Part shown: positions 34,459 to 45,685 of the stretch, in pieces | Layout: the number at the start of each line of letters is the position of its first letter | How positions within the stretch are numbered: the stretch's first letter is position 1 | NCBI GenBank assembly: GCA_019787685.1 | Contig: JAHNUO010000006.1 | Location: 620,001 to 684,000, forward strand | Length of the DNA stretch: 64,000 bases | Direction: 5' to 3' | DNA from: Chiua virens | Taxonomy: Eukaryota > Basidiomycota > Agaricomycetes > Boletales > Boletaceae | Translations under genes and position numbers: made by a program | The notes under the pieces: generated by a model | The model's input: the letters and a program-made list of their open reading frames with translations, nothing else | Databases searched by the model: none | What the model was told of the DNA's origin: nothing

Positions 34459-35606
34459 TTAAGCTGGTCCGAGTCCGTAAATAACTGGGCGCATTGATGT
34501 AGGAGTAACCTCATAGTACCAAATCCCATCTGCGTTGCAGCTCGACGTAGTCGTCGAGTTGACCATTTTGAAGTGCCCGTATTGTTCCTGGGTGAACACA
34601 TCAAGTCAATTGCCGGAACACCTGCTCCCTAGCAGACTACTCACCGTGCCCAAAACATGCATGTAGTACCAGACCTCGTCAAGCATAGTCCCGTCGTCGG
34701 AGCATCCGAGGTAAGGGATCGCGCCAGTCTGAGAGTACAGAGCATTGGTGATCTCCGCAAGAGTGTACGTCGTCGCGTTGGAGGGGTGAATACCGAATCT
34801 GAGGAAACAGTCAACAAAAGAGTGTCCAAGCCTCGTGGGATCACATACGCAGCAAGCATGTTGTAAGTTGGGAACATCTGGAACACCTTGACCACAGTTT
34901 CAAAAAAGTTGACGACTTCCTGGTGCTCCTGGTAATCAGACCCGTAGCACGCAACATCAAACGTCGAGGTGCACGTTGCGTGTTTTGAGAACTGCCACTT
35001 CATTAGTTCAATCTACCATGGTTTCGTTGAGCAATCGCGAACCTCGTGTGCCCAGAATTCGGGGTTTGATGCACCCTGGCTGACCCAGAAGTTTTGCACT
35101 GTAATGAACATTATCAGTTACTCATTGCCATCGATCATGCCGCTGGTGCGTATCGTACTCACTGTACGTCATGAGTTCCCATCGGTCAAAGTCTTCGAGG
35201 AACTGTACAACTTGTGAACTGTTGTAGTTCCTTGAAGAATCGCAATATTGGTTGTAGGAGCTGGAAAGTGCGGTCAGCGTAAAGAAGGATTGTATATGAA
35301 ATGCCCTCGCCCGTTACAATTATCCGGCCAGAGACCGTGGATAGTCCAACTCCCTTGGGGCAGCAGTTGTCCGTACTCCTCCAAACCAGTATAAGTGCTC
35401 CAGAACTGAGTTTGCAGAACAAGACCGCCTGGTGTAGGGCTGCAGCATGTGTTGGTGATTGCGGTGGTATTCTCGCAGGAGTACTGTAGCGGCGCGTCAA
35501 CGCATGATGTAAGGTCAGGGTAAAGAGTTGGGTACTTGGGGGAAGAGTAATTCGCGGTTGCGTGAGCTACCCCAAGGAAGAACAACGTGCTTGCAACAAC
35601 CAGCAT
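34459..35606 (-). CDS. Secreted ribonuclease T2
   Basis: Six exons: 35311..35606, 35163..35260, 35043..35098, 34849..34997, 34645..34798, 34459..34587; 293 aa. Acid RNase secreted or vacuolar. A signal peptide is clear (MLVVASTLFFLGVAHATA). CAS I reads WTIHGLWPDNC with the first catalytic His; CAS II is EFWAHE split by an intron from WQFSKHATC with Glu and the second His. Several paired cysteines remain (CCSP, YCDSS, ACYG, GCSDD). Intron 1 (35261..35310) begins with GC rather than GT: GG|GCGAGG ... TTCCAG; only this choice keeps the frame and restores NGSYNQYCD. The C-terminal extension after residue 230 matches the fungal long form. No frame break. Confidence 0.93.
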
Positions 35607-35650
35607 GTCGAAAGAAGATGGATTGACAGATCGTCCGTTGCTCAGACCAC

Positions 35651-35656
35651 TTTATA
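35651..35656 (-). promoter_or_regulatory. TATA box of the RNase T2 gene
   Basis: On the minus strand TATAAA lies 45 bp before the ATG at 35606, in CGCATATAAAGTGG. The spacing allows a transcription start about 25-30 bp downstream and a very short leader, common for inducible secreted enzymes. Confidence 0.5.
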
Positions 35657-36481
35657 TGCGCAGCGTCATGACGAGAAAGCGAAACGAAGGTGCTTTTCTT
35701 GGGCCTGTGAACCTCATGCCAACGCGCGTTAATAGCATCAAAGGACCCGGAAAAGTCTGACTCTGATCAGCGAGAATTTTTTAGTGAACGATGGTACTTG
35801 ATTTGGGTTCCGACAAGCGATTGATGGACAACGGTTAACTACCCAGTGTGATCCGAGTACTAGGCATCGCTCAAGCTCACAAACCCTAAGCAGTTTCTAG
35901 AGAGATCATGGTAAGCATGAGGCTTGAGTACTTAGGTAAAACTTGAGAAAACTTACACGCCCATCAGAATAAAGGTGTCCGAGTCAGTGCACGCCCAAAA
36001 CAAGAAGTTTGGACATGTACACCATGCTACGTAGGTTGCTACCGAATAAATCTAGAAGAAGTTAAAACGTTCTTGAATTAGACGTGGAACTTGATCTCAA
36101 CTGATCTGACCCATCCCCATCAATATGATCAAGGTACTGGTTATGTGCATCACTGATAGTATGTGATAATCACTCGCTGGCAATCGAGTTTCTGTCAATC
36201 GGACAGGCTCTGGTCCACTGATTCAATGCTCGGCGGGAGCGACGTCCTTGAGAAGAAACTCATGCGTTGATCTTCCTGAGACAAGTTAAGCTTCAACTAT
36301 GTATGTTGGAACCACGTGTATTGATGTATCTTTGGGGACAAGAATATGGATCCCGACTCATTTACGCAAGGATGTGAGAAACATTTTTGAAGGCTGTTAC
36401 GATTATGGTCCAGCATGGGGAAAACAGGCTAGTCAGTATCAGCAAGGCACAAGGCACAACCGCCCACGGAAACGGAGGGTT
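35657..36481. other. Intergenic region upstream of RNase T2
   Basis: About 0.8 kb between the RNase T2 promoter and the DMC1 stop. Low coding potential on both strands; contains the DMC1 3' UTR and upstream sequence of the RNase gene. Confidence 0.4.
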
Positions 36482-38478
36482 TTAAACATCACTCCAGCCA
36501 CCTTCATCTAACTTGTAGGATGCCTCGCTCTCAGGGCGATCGGGACTGTCAACGAGTTTAGCCACGCGCTCTTCTGCACGACCTATGTCGAAAAACAAAC
36601 GGTTTTGCTTTCTCATCCTCAAAATGTCTAGTGAACATACCCTTCCGAAGGAATATACGAGTCGCGGAGGAATGTGAGAGGATGTGTCCCCCGATTGGCT
36701 TCAGTGCGCCACCAGCCACGAAAGTCATGGTTGCTCCGGGGTCGGCTAGTAAAGGCTATCAGATACCATGGAAATGAAAGTGAGATGACTCAAGGTGGTA
36801 CATTGGACCTGATTCGTAAGAAGGACAGCAATCTACTCGAGAAACAATCAGGGAAAAATGTAAATTGGGCTAAATCACCGACGTTGTATTCTTCAGTTAA
36901 CTTTGTGAGCTTCGAGAGCATCTACGGAAAGTGGTTACTCTTTATTCTCAGTATCTGAATGTACGGGAACATCACCTGAGCAAGCTACAAATATTGTTCC
37001 GGCGTGTAAGTGGATATTCTAGGTGTGAGGTATTTGGCTATATGCGCACCTTCTGTTGCCGTTCGCTCAACTCCCCTCTTCCGGAGTAGTCGACCCTGAA
37101 AAGGGCCATAATGGAGTCGACGATCTAACAGAAGTCAATTTTCAGAGTCACACACAAGGGCCGATATACCAAGAGCCGGAAGTCCTTATCCTCGGCGAAA
37201 CGAAGGGAACACTCATTTATCAATTCCATCTGGACCTTCAAAGTGAGCACTCGAAGAAGTCGGTTAGAAATCTATGACCTGGTGTTCACTATTGAATGCT
37301 CGAGCTTGGAGTAAAGGTAAGTAGCAGTACCAAGTTTGCGAATACCGAACCGGCTTACCATAGAGGATATTCTCTAACGCCAAAGTTCCGTCCACACCAA
37401 AGCGATCCGCAATCGATCGAATGCGATCGGGACGAAAAGTACCTTAGAGTGTGCTGAGCCTAATGCAGCAGGGCAAACAAGTCCAACCGACCTTCCGTGT
37501 CGATATATGCTACCTAGTCAATTTAACTAAGGGAGAAACGTCACGCTTGAATACAACATACCTTCCCCGAGGCCCCTCCTAATTCAGGTGGCAGCTGAGC
37601 TACCACGCACATTGTATGCGCCATCTGTGTCTTCCCCGTACGAAACTCCCCGTACACTTTCCACGAGCAAGATCTTATTGAAATACACGACGAACAAGGG
37701 AAGTACTTACCTTCTGAGATTGATTGAGACATGAGGCCGCCTTTAGAGATCATGAGTTCCCTTTCAGAATTGGTGGATTTTGGCACGTTTCTCACCCCCT
37801 AGGATGGCATCTACGGATTTGCTCCCTGTGCTGATCATCAGGACACGCTTCCGACGATCTTGGACTTCAACCCCTGTAGCGAACGAAGAGCCCTGCGCCA
37901 CAATGAACCTCTTCCTGCTTTTGAAAGAGGTTGCTTACCGCAATTTTCTGTGCAGCTTCCTGTACGAGGAAAAAATGAAGTCGAGTATCTTGAAACGCAT
38001 ATATCCTGTTACCTTAATCTTTTCCACTTTCGCCTCCGACATGCCCTATGACATGAACCAATGAAGATGCAAATATTATAGAGACTCGGAGGTGCCAACC
38101 TTGATCTTGAGGAGTTGCCGACGGGTCGTCATCATAACTCCAGATACAGTGTGAATTGCCGCGCCCTGGGATACACGTGAGGCATGTTCGTGAAGAAACC
38201 AAGAGCTTACCTTGAGTTTGAGGATGTCTTGCACGTTAATGCCCTGGACAGTCAGCATATTGGCAATTCTCGGGAGTCAGAAACGTACTTGCTGTTGAAG
38301 TTCGTCTACGTTGTCGAAGAAAGGTGTCTGGAGATGTAAGGGTCGCGCCGACTCAGATGGTGATGAAGTCGCGACTCGAGTGGCTTACCTCGTCGATGTC
38401 ATCCATCGCTGGAGGACTCGATGGCCGGCTGGGTGGAGGCACGCTCTCCTCGAGCACAGCAGCGCGACGTGGGGGCAT
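36482..38478 (-). CDS. DMC1: DMC1/LIM15 meiotic recombinase
   Basis: Nineteen exons in 2.0 kb, from ATG 38478 to TAA 36482, roughly 345 aa; checked exons include 38389..38478 and 38289..38327. DMC1 forms filaments on single-stranded DNA and exchanges strands between homologues at meiosis. Seen: helix-hairpin-helix block [19 protein letters not shown]; Walker [24 protein letters not shown]; Walker [68 protein letters not shown]; and the end [16 protein letters not shown] plus GMSEAKV identify DMC1 rather than RAD51. Residues LAQ come from a 9 nt exon (36976..36984); other exons are 24-40 nt. No frame error in the whole gene, so sequence quality is good here. Confidence 0.95.
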
Positions 38479-38811
38479 GTTTATCAAGTTAGTGGTTCTG
38501 GTGATACTTTGAATCGGAGAAGTGGCCCCTTGAAATAGGCGGACGCGTTTGTCACGTGAAGTGTTACTTAAATCCCCTTTGACGCTTCCGCCGAGCTTGA
38601 GGAAGCCTATGCTGGATCATGTAAACCAGCAATCGCCGGTTTGCCAATTCTGATCCGGGTTACTGCTTCATCGGTGCATCGTCCAGGCCCGGTACGCTCT
38701 TACAGTGTATCAGGAATCACATTCCCAATGCATGTACATGGATGAGGCCCAAGTTGAGGAAGCAGGCAGCCTTCCACACTTGATGTTGAAACAAAATGTC
38801 GAAAAAGCAAA
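38479..38811. other. Short intergenic region between DMC1 and tRNA-Phe
   Basis: About 330 bp without a gene. It holds the DMC1 promoter and the terminator side of the tRNA gene; a short T-rich stretch follows the tRNA 3' end on the minus strand. Confidence 0.35.
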
Positions 38812-38895
38812 TGCCAGGACCGTGGATTGAACACGGGACCTCCAGAAAACGATCTTATCTTCAGTCTGTTGCTCTCCCAGCTGAGCTACCCCGGC
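38812..38895 (-). tRNA. tRNA-Phe (GAA) with a short intron
   Basis: 84 nt cloverleaf on the minus strand. Acceptor GCCGGGG pairs with TCCTGGC; D arm GCTC..GAGC with AGCTGGGA loop; T arm CCGTG TTCAATC CACGG; discriminator A. The anticodon loop starts CTGAAG, giving GAA (Phe), and is followed by an extra stretch of about 11-12 nt before TCTGG, placed as tRNA introns are, after position 37. The anticodon stem pairs ACAGA with TCTGG, leaving A27 opposite G43. The A and B boxes (TAGCTCAGCTGG; GTTCAATCC) are intact. A minus-strand protein frame over this locus is only the tRNA read as protein. Confidence 0.93.
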
Positions 38896-38962
38896 TTGAA
38901 TATTGAAGCCGACCACAGCATAAAATGATCTTTTATTATGTAATAGTAAAACTCGATAATGT

Positions 38963-40536
38963 TCATTCGGGATCAAAAGTAGAAATGTCCCCGACTACCT
39001 CTTCAATCTGCTCAGCAGTCATCGATGATGAGACGGGGGTCTGTCCAAGAACTGGAGGATGGTCGGTTTCCCGGGTACTCTGTGTTCCCGCCAACGATAA
39101 CGCTGCTGGGGCTCTTATTTCCGGAGTGGGGCCACTGAAGTCCTTACCAGTCATACGAGATAGGGTCTGCATGTCTGAGTTTGGGCGTGAACGGGAAACG
39201 TCGCGCTGATGGTGAAAAAGGATACGAACCATACGGTTTACGGTTGTTCAAACAATAATTTATCCGCTGGGGATTCTTCCTGTCTTCACTTTTGAATTTG
39301 TTTTTACATGCCTTACGGTCCCGTCCAGGTAGTACGTACGAAATGAGTTCGTAATTCTCGCCGAATTGCGAGAGAGCCTGAAAGAGTGTTGAGTTCAGCA
39401 CAGGCAGCCACACAGTGCTAGCTTACGTTGTAGAATAACTCAGTTTCTTCGGCACTCCAGCGCGATCCACGGAAGCGCTTCGAGTACGTAGCGGAGTTGA
39501 CAAACTTGGTGACGTCGGACTCCTCAATATGAGTATACTCGGCGGCATCTTCTTCAGCATTCCGGTCCACAAACAAAGATTCCTCGTCAACGATGGTCTC
39601 TCCGTTGGGACCAATTCGGACTTGCACATTGTATCGACTGGTAGAGATGTCCTGGGAATAGTCGAAACCTTGTCCGGAGGCATCTTCGACGGCGCGAAGA
39701 TTTCCGGAGGCTGGCTGGATAGATGATGGTCCAGACGTTGCCTCGGCTGTTGAGACGGGTGCTACTGGGCCAGATTGCAAGGTATCGTTATCCTCGTTTC
39801 TCCCATATTTTCTGGCCTCCATCCTCACCCTCATTCTCGCCCTTTTATCTCTATTGGACTTCTTCCAGGCAAGGTGGTTGTCAAGTATCTGGGCAGCTTT
39901 ACTGCTTACGCGACCCTGACCCGTATCTTCGCACAAGGCAGCCATAGTGACAGACGTCGGGTCCAGATCTTCTCCTGGATCCGCATCTGCAGTAAACGTT
40001 GGAGTCGTACTTCGCTGCCGCGACTTTTTAGGTTTTTTGGAGATAGCTAACGACTCGGAGCGTGGCCTCCTTTTACTTTGATGGAGAGGAGTTTGTTCAA
40101 CAGTTGGGACGTCAACCTGTGAAGGACATGAAGACGATGCAATTTCCTCTGAAGGAGGCGGGGTTTCGGCTAATTGTGCAATTGCAGTGGCATTAGAAGA
40201 AGATACGACAATCGGAACACCGATCCTGGTTGTGTTCGTGACGACCGGTAGAGATGTATGATCTTGCAGCAAGAACTGGGGAGGTACCGTGGATGGCGTT
40301 GAGGTGACTGTGGTAGAAATGTCCTGTATAGGAAGTGAAAGTGGTGTCTGATGCACCTCAGGTAGAGAGGTATGAACGTCCTGCGATACGGAACGGGATG
40401 TTGAATTGTTCTCGGCGGCACGGGGCCTCGCTTTAGCAACTGGACGAAACACAGTACCGCCTTTCTCTGTGGCTCATGCTGAGGACATGGTGGTGGGGTT
40501 GATAAAACGCAAGGACTCACGAACGCGGGTGCTCAT
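38963..40536 (-). CDS. BDP1: BDP1, B'' subunit of RNA polymerase III factor TFIIIB
   Basis: Four exons: 40521..40536, 39427..40460, 39230..39377, 38963..39174; 469 aa. BDP1 joins TBP and Brf1 to open Pol III promoters. A 16 nt first exon gives MSTRV before the conserved RGGTVFRPVAKARPR start. The centre is Ser/Thr/Pro-rich with a basic patch (SKKPKKSRQR). The hallmark extended SANT domain sits in exons 2-3: FRGSRWSAEETELFYNALSQ, FGENYELISYVLPGRDRKA, KNKFKSEDRKNP, followed by LSRMTGKDFSG. It lies directly beside a tRNA gene, a Pol III target, which is coincidence as far as can be told. Divergent from the zinc-finger gene. Confidence 0.92.
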
Positions 40537-40878
40537 GATAGCCGATACAGGAGAAACTTTTTACGTTAGCGCTAGATCAAAAGGGTCTTGCACAACAAAT
40601 CCAAATAAACCCTTCTAATGATTCGCGGCCACAGTCAATCACTGAAATTGCCCGTTGGCGATGTACCCGACTGGGAGGTCGCTGCCAGCGACAGTGAGTC
40701 ATCTGACCTCAAATCTCCCGCGGAAAGGCAAGCAGTCGTTCGTTGATTCAATGCGATTTCGTCTCACCTTGCCCAGTTTTGTAATTCTACAATCACTGAA
40801 ACAATGTTAGATCAACCAGTCGTCAGAGTATGACCACCGCTCACCATCATCGCAGCGAGGGAGAAATGGCTTCGTACA

Positions 40879-42406
40879 ATGTTTCCAAAGTTTTCAAGTC
40901 GCGGAAGGGGAGGAAAACAGCCCGATGTGGTCCCGCCACCGCATACAATCTATAACCGCGGCAGATGCACACTTCAAATCGGGCCCCACTCCTTCATGGA
41001 TACGACGATGTTCGAAGTACAATATCGCCTGGTTCCCGTGGCTGTTTCTCAACCAATGACATTTGTATATCAGCCATTGCCAGCAAATCCACCCTCGCAG
41101 GCGGTTCCCCAACCACTGACCTCGTCGTCTGCTCCATCTGCCTCTACTGGAGAGCCCAATGCACTTTTTTCGTCCTTATCCACTGCCCTCACTCTACCAC
41201 CTGGCCTGGTCTCTCAGGTTAATACCGCGGCGACGTCAAACCCAACCCTTTCGAATCTATTACAACTAGCTGCTTCTGGTCGAGCCACACCGGATCAGCT
41301 GAAGAGTCTTGGTCTACTCATTCAATCACTTGCAATTTCTCCGTCAACGGGTTCCACTGCTACCACTTCACAGCAAAGTACATCGGGAACCGACACGTCG
41401 AATACACCGTCGTTTCCGGCAGCATCTGCAGCGCCACAACAATACCAATACCCAGCCGCTACCAAGGACTTTGATATTGTGATAGAATTCCGAGAGTCAC
41501 CCTCAGACCGTTGGGTATTTCCTCGCGGGCCCGCCACGTGCAAATTCGTCTCTACTTCCGGAGATGCAGGACCGATCGGTGACCTCACGGTTTCCACCAT
41601 CGTCCCATTCCCTAGTATGGCACCACCACATGATCTCTCTGGGTCTGAGACTAGTGTTCCGACGGAACCAATTCCAAAGCAGGTCGTCGAATTCCATTTC
41701 AAGATGGTAAGTTCCGTTATATGGGAGAGGTTTTCGCGTTGGATAGGAACGGAGGAAAAAATGGAAGAAAATCGTAAAATCCTTGCGGAAATTGTAGAGT
41801 CTTTTCTCTATTCTTTTCTGACTTTTCTGACTTCTCTACCCTCGCAGGAACCGCCTCAGCAACAATTTTTGGCATATCGACTTCCAGAGGGTTCCCAACT
41901 CACCCAAATCCAAAACGTGCGTATAAATGTGATTTTTGAAGTTGGAAAGGTTTTGATCTAATCGTCTCAGGCTGCCTTGCCGTCGTATACGATGAAACCC
42001 ATCAAGCCCTCCACCGAGAGTGGAAAACCAAGACGGAGGTCAGCACCACGCAAGTCTACACAAGACCCTCTAGCTTCCCCAGCACCAAAGCGCAAACGGC
42101 AAACACAACCGAAGACTCAGGTTGTTCCACCAAAAATTGCTTGTTTTGCGTGTGGTCAAGCGAACGTACCATTGATCATGGGAGGGAGTAAGTCGAGGTT
42201 TCTTGTTATATTTCGGCCCTCAAATTGATTGTTATTCAGGATACTGTCGACCTTGCGCAGAAGGAGGGAGGATCGCACAAATTCCACAAGTCAATAAAGC
42301 GACTGCTTCCAATGAATTGCCCGCCGATGATAGTGTACAGCCTGCAGCAAAATCTGTAGACCTCCCGTCTCAAGCCTCTGCATCTCAGCTTGACGGTGTG
42401 TCCTGA
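40879..42406 (+). CDS. Protein with a C-terminal CxxC...CxxC zinc finger, unknown role
   Basis: Four exons: 40879..41706, 41848..41916, 41971..42187, 42240..42406; 426 aa. The N-terminus (VVPPPHTIYNRGRCTLQIG, PHSFMDTTMFEVQYRL) looks folded and conserved. A Ser/Thr/Gln-rich middle follows, then a second folded stretch with KDFDIVIEFRESPSDRWVFP. Basic sequence (KPRRRSAPRK, KRKRQTQPK) precedes CFACG, about 12 residues, then CRPC: a four-cysteine zinc site like GATA-type or treble-clef fingers. Intron 1 (141 bp) is in frame without a stop, so retention would only insert 47 residues. Nuclear DNA or chromatin binding is a guess from the basic region and zinc site. ATG 40865 in another frame is an alternative start. 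Confidence 0.7.
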
Positions 42407-42481
42407 AAGGGAAGATATCAAAGGAACGTATAGATAATAATAGTATACGCAGCCACAACAATGTGACAATGTGTTCGATAT

Positions 42482-45400
42482 TTATGTACATATTCCAACA
42501 AGCCATCCCAACCACCAGAGGACAACAGCAATGTACAGAAAGATAACGCAAATTTCAAAAATCAGAGCCAACCACAGAATAAGTATTACAACCCAAAAGA
42601 AAGGCATTATTGCCCAACGGAACGCTTGGTTGTCGATCCATAGTAATCTATAATGCCATGCTGATGTAGTCGCGGCCCGCGCTTGCAAGAAAGTGAAAAA
42701 GAATGTAAAGGCGCACAGGCAGAAGAGTGCTACCCAATGACGAAGAGAGCGGCGAGGAACCGATTTTACCAGATAGCGTTTGGGCTCTCCAGTAAATTCA
42801 TTTCGGTACCAGGGAATGATAATGAAATCCTGCATATCTTCTCCTATGATTTTGCCGTAGCTTCTCCAAAACGGGGCGACTGTATCGAGGATTAAGGTCA
42901 AAGCATCCATGCCAAGTTCCCACACTTGTTGATAATGATCTCTGTAGCTTTCTTCCAAGGCAACGATATGCGAAAGCTGAAAAAATTTAAGGTAAGCAAT
43001 ATTTATACGAGAGGAAAATAGAGATGGACCTGTGGATAAACAACGGACGTGTAGGAGAGTGCATCGTTATATTCTTCTTTGACAATCATGTGACATGCCC
43101 TGACATCCATTAGCTTCTGGGTAACTTCCTCGGCTTGCTGTTGTAGAGGTTCCCGCTCTCTTTCAAGCGCTTGCAGCTTTTTCATGAGAGTCGCAATCGG
43201 ATTATCCAGAATGTCATCCGGCGCCGAAACAAGGACGTCGGTCCTTGTACCAGAGAGAAATCTTGCAACAGTCTCGCGTTGCAGAAGCACTCGAGCATGT
43301 ATGTCCTCAACCGCTCTCCAACCCTCGAGCCTTCGGGTTCCACCGGTCACAGCTGAGGGGTCGAGGTTGAAAGCATCAAGCAACTCCGTCGGGAGACCAT
43401 GATATGCAATGCCTAGTGATGGCATGACACTAGAACATACGAGGTCGTACTCCCGGACACCAATAGTAGCTCGTAGCGTTCGATGACGGAGCCTGTGATT
43501 GTGATTCCTCAATTCCTCCAGTATCCTTAGTGAGCGTGAGCCTGATCAAGCTTGTCAGAGAGCAGACAAGAGATGCGCACCTCAATCTCTGTTCATATTC
43601 CGATTCGAGCTGGCCGTCCTCGTCAAACTCTTCTTGCGCTTCAGCGGGGGTTGAATGAGGACTTGTTGATGGGAAAGGCAAGGAAGTGCTACGATATGAA
43701 CGCTTGCGCTGGAGAGGTAGAGGTTGGTCTAGATCTTTTCCCCCCGGCACGTCGGTATCTCGGTTAGGATGACTTGGGAACGTGGTAGAAGTGGAATTGA
43801 CTGGGAGAGGACTGGTGAAAGGATCGTCCTCTGTAGTCGTTTCCTGTGGTAACTGTAGCCCTCCTAGATGGGATTCATCCTTCCGCTTTCTTTTTCTGCG
43901 AGGACCACTCCCCAGCGAGTCGTTCTGATCTTCGGACTGCGAACCAAAAGGCGAAGAAGAACCCTCCTCGCTTTCGGCAGGATGCCGACGAAACCGGTGA
44001 ATAATATCAGGAAAATTGAGACGACTACTTGCTGGCGAGAGTCCACCAGAAGAATTGCGGTAGTGATACGGTGAGGGTGTAGCGTTACCATTACCAGAAT
44101 CGAAGAAAGCAGGAATAGATTGTCGCCACCCTCGAGCTTTCCCTTCGCCACGTGTTGAATTGTCGCGAGAATCCTGGGTATTTGTAACAAGGGGACCAAA
44201 GGATACGCGACCATCCGAGGAACGAACTCGACTGAGGGAGGTGCCAGGTGATAAATCAGATGGGAGACCAGATATTTGTTTCGTCGCAGATTCGAGGGGG
44301 TAATGAGACGGAGGGGTTTCGAGTGAAAACGAGGGAGCTAGCGATTCTGGTAGAGGGGTGGACGGAGCGAGACCTTTCTTAAACTTGACGTGCTCTTCTA
44401 TGATGAGGGCGGACACGTGCCATTGTGATCGCTGCTTCCCCCGTCGGCCAACTAGGTGTTTCAACCATGACATGGGCTCAGCGCTGTCAAGCCATGCCCG
44501 TGTCTCCGTCCCCAATGTAGCATGCCAATGAGCAATTTGAGTAAGGACGACAGGGTCCCCGTTAACCATTGAAGCATATAGGATATTATATCGTCGTCCT
44601 AGCTGTTCACTGACAATTGTTGCCTTTCGAACTGTGGGTGCTGATGCCTCAGTTCTGATTCTTGAAAGCCTGTCTGGAGCCATGCAACATGAGAATACGT
44701 CACTCATCAAATTCACATGCCAAACCTGTGAACAGTGCCTCTTGTTTCTCGACAACCGCCTTATTTGCAGGGATCATTCTTGCTTTCCCTTTTCGTTTGC
44801 CCCTGGAGATCGACCAACGCCTATCCAGTGTCTCGTCCTCGGATTGAGAACCAGTCCAATCCAAAGTCGCTCCACCGTTGGAGGAGAGCGGGACGGGGTG
44901 AAGGGGTACTGAACGAGTCGATGGGCTGAAGTCAACCTCAGGCGGTAAGTCTGGCGCCTGCAGATAGTGAGGAGATGAATGTGGAACAGGAGAGGTTGTG
45001 GAGGTAGTGGCGTATGGTATGCTCGTGCTCATGGGAATGTCGGTCGACGTTGGCACATCATCGGATACGGGATGGAGTTGTTGTGACATGCGTTCACGTC
45101 TCCGTGACTGGAGGTGCAGAGCACGCTGGACATCTTGCAATATCCTTGGATCTGGGTGGGCTCGAGTCATTCAGGGAATACATACACTTGACTATATTCA
45201 CTTGCCCTCGTGAGCTGTAGTAATCCCGTTCGCGAGTTTAGAGACAAGAAAAAGGATGCGAAGGAAAACTCACACAGGTTGTACTCATCTGAGAAGGCGC
45301 CCGGCTCAAAGTCAGCTATAAGTGGATCAGCTTTCGCCGGCGAGAGCGGGGAACTCTGGCTTGGGGCGCCCTTCTTCCTACGAGATCCATGGTGCCGTGG

Positions 45401-45685
45401 AAGAGTGTTCTTGGACGTTTTGCTGCCAGACGCAATGGGATCAAGACCAAAGGAGCGGACGCGCCGCCTACTTTCAGTCAGATCCACGGTAGCGCTGTTG
45501 TCTGACCTTGACTGCAACATGAGTTGTACGGGTGAAGCAAAACTGAGAGAGGACGACCTCGAGGAATCGCCATGTGTACGAGTGGTAAGGAAGCGGTCTG
45601 GAAAGTGGATACGAAAAGGCTGTACTTGAGACGGTATTGGCGAGGACGCTTGATTGGGTTCAGAGACGGACGACGAATCTGCCAT
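42482..45685 (-). CDS. Large protein with C-terminal membrane segments, unknown function
   Basis: Five exons from ATG 45685 to TAA 42482, about 975 aa. Exon 1 is 45274..45685; later junctions read NLSHPDPRILQDVQRALHLQ, TDRLSRIR, RLRILEELRNHNH and YPQLSHIVALEES, all in phase. The first 650 residues are Ser/Pro-rich with several basic clusters (RRKKG, RRKRKRKDE). A coiled-coil region follows (MKKLQALEREREPLQQQAEE). The C-terminus has three or four hydrophobic helices (WVALFCLCAFTFFFTFL, WAIMPFFWVVILILWLALIF, VVLWWLGWLVG). I recognise no named family; it looks like a conserved basidiomycete-type protein anchored by its C-terminus. Intron 1 (112 bp) is longer than usual, so its ends are less certain. 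Confidence 0.72.

Noticed and set aside
36299..37277. Several plus-strand frames of 60-94 codons
   Set aside because: All lie over DMC1 exons and introns on the other strand and show no motifs.
38710..38976. Minus-strand open frame with AQLGEQQTED
   Set aside because: This is the well-known false protein made by reading a tRNA gene; the tRNA-Phe lies exactly there.
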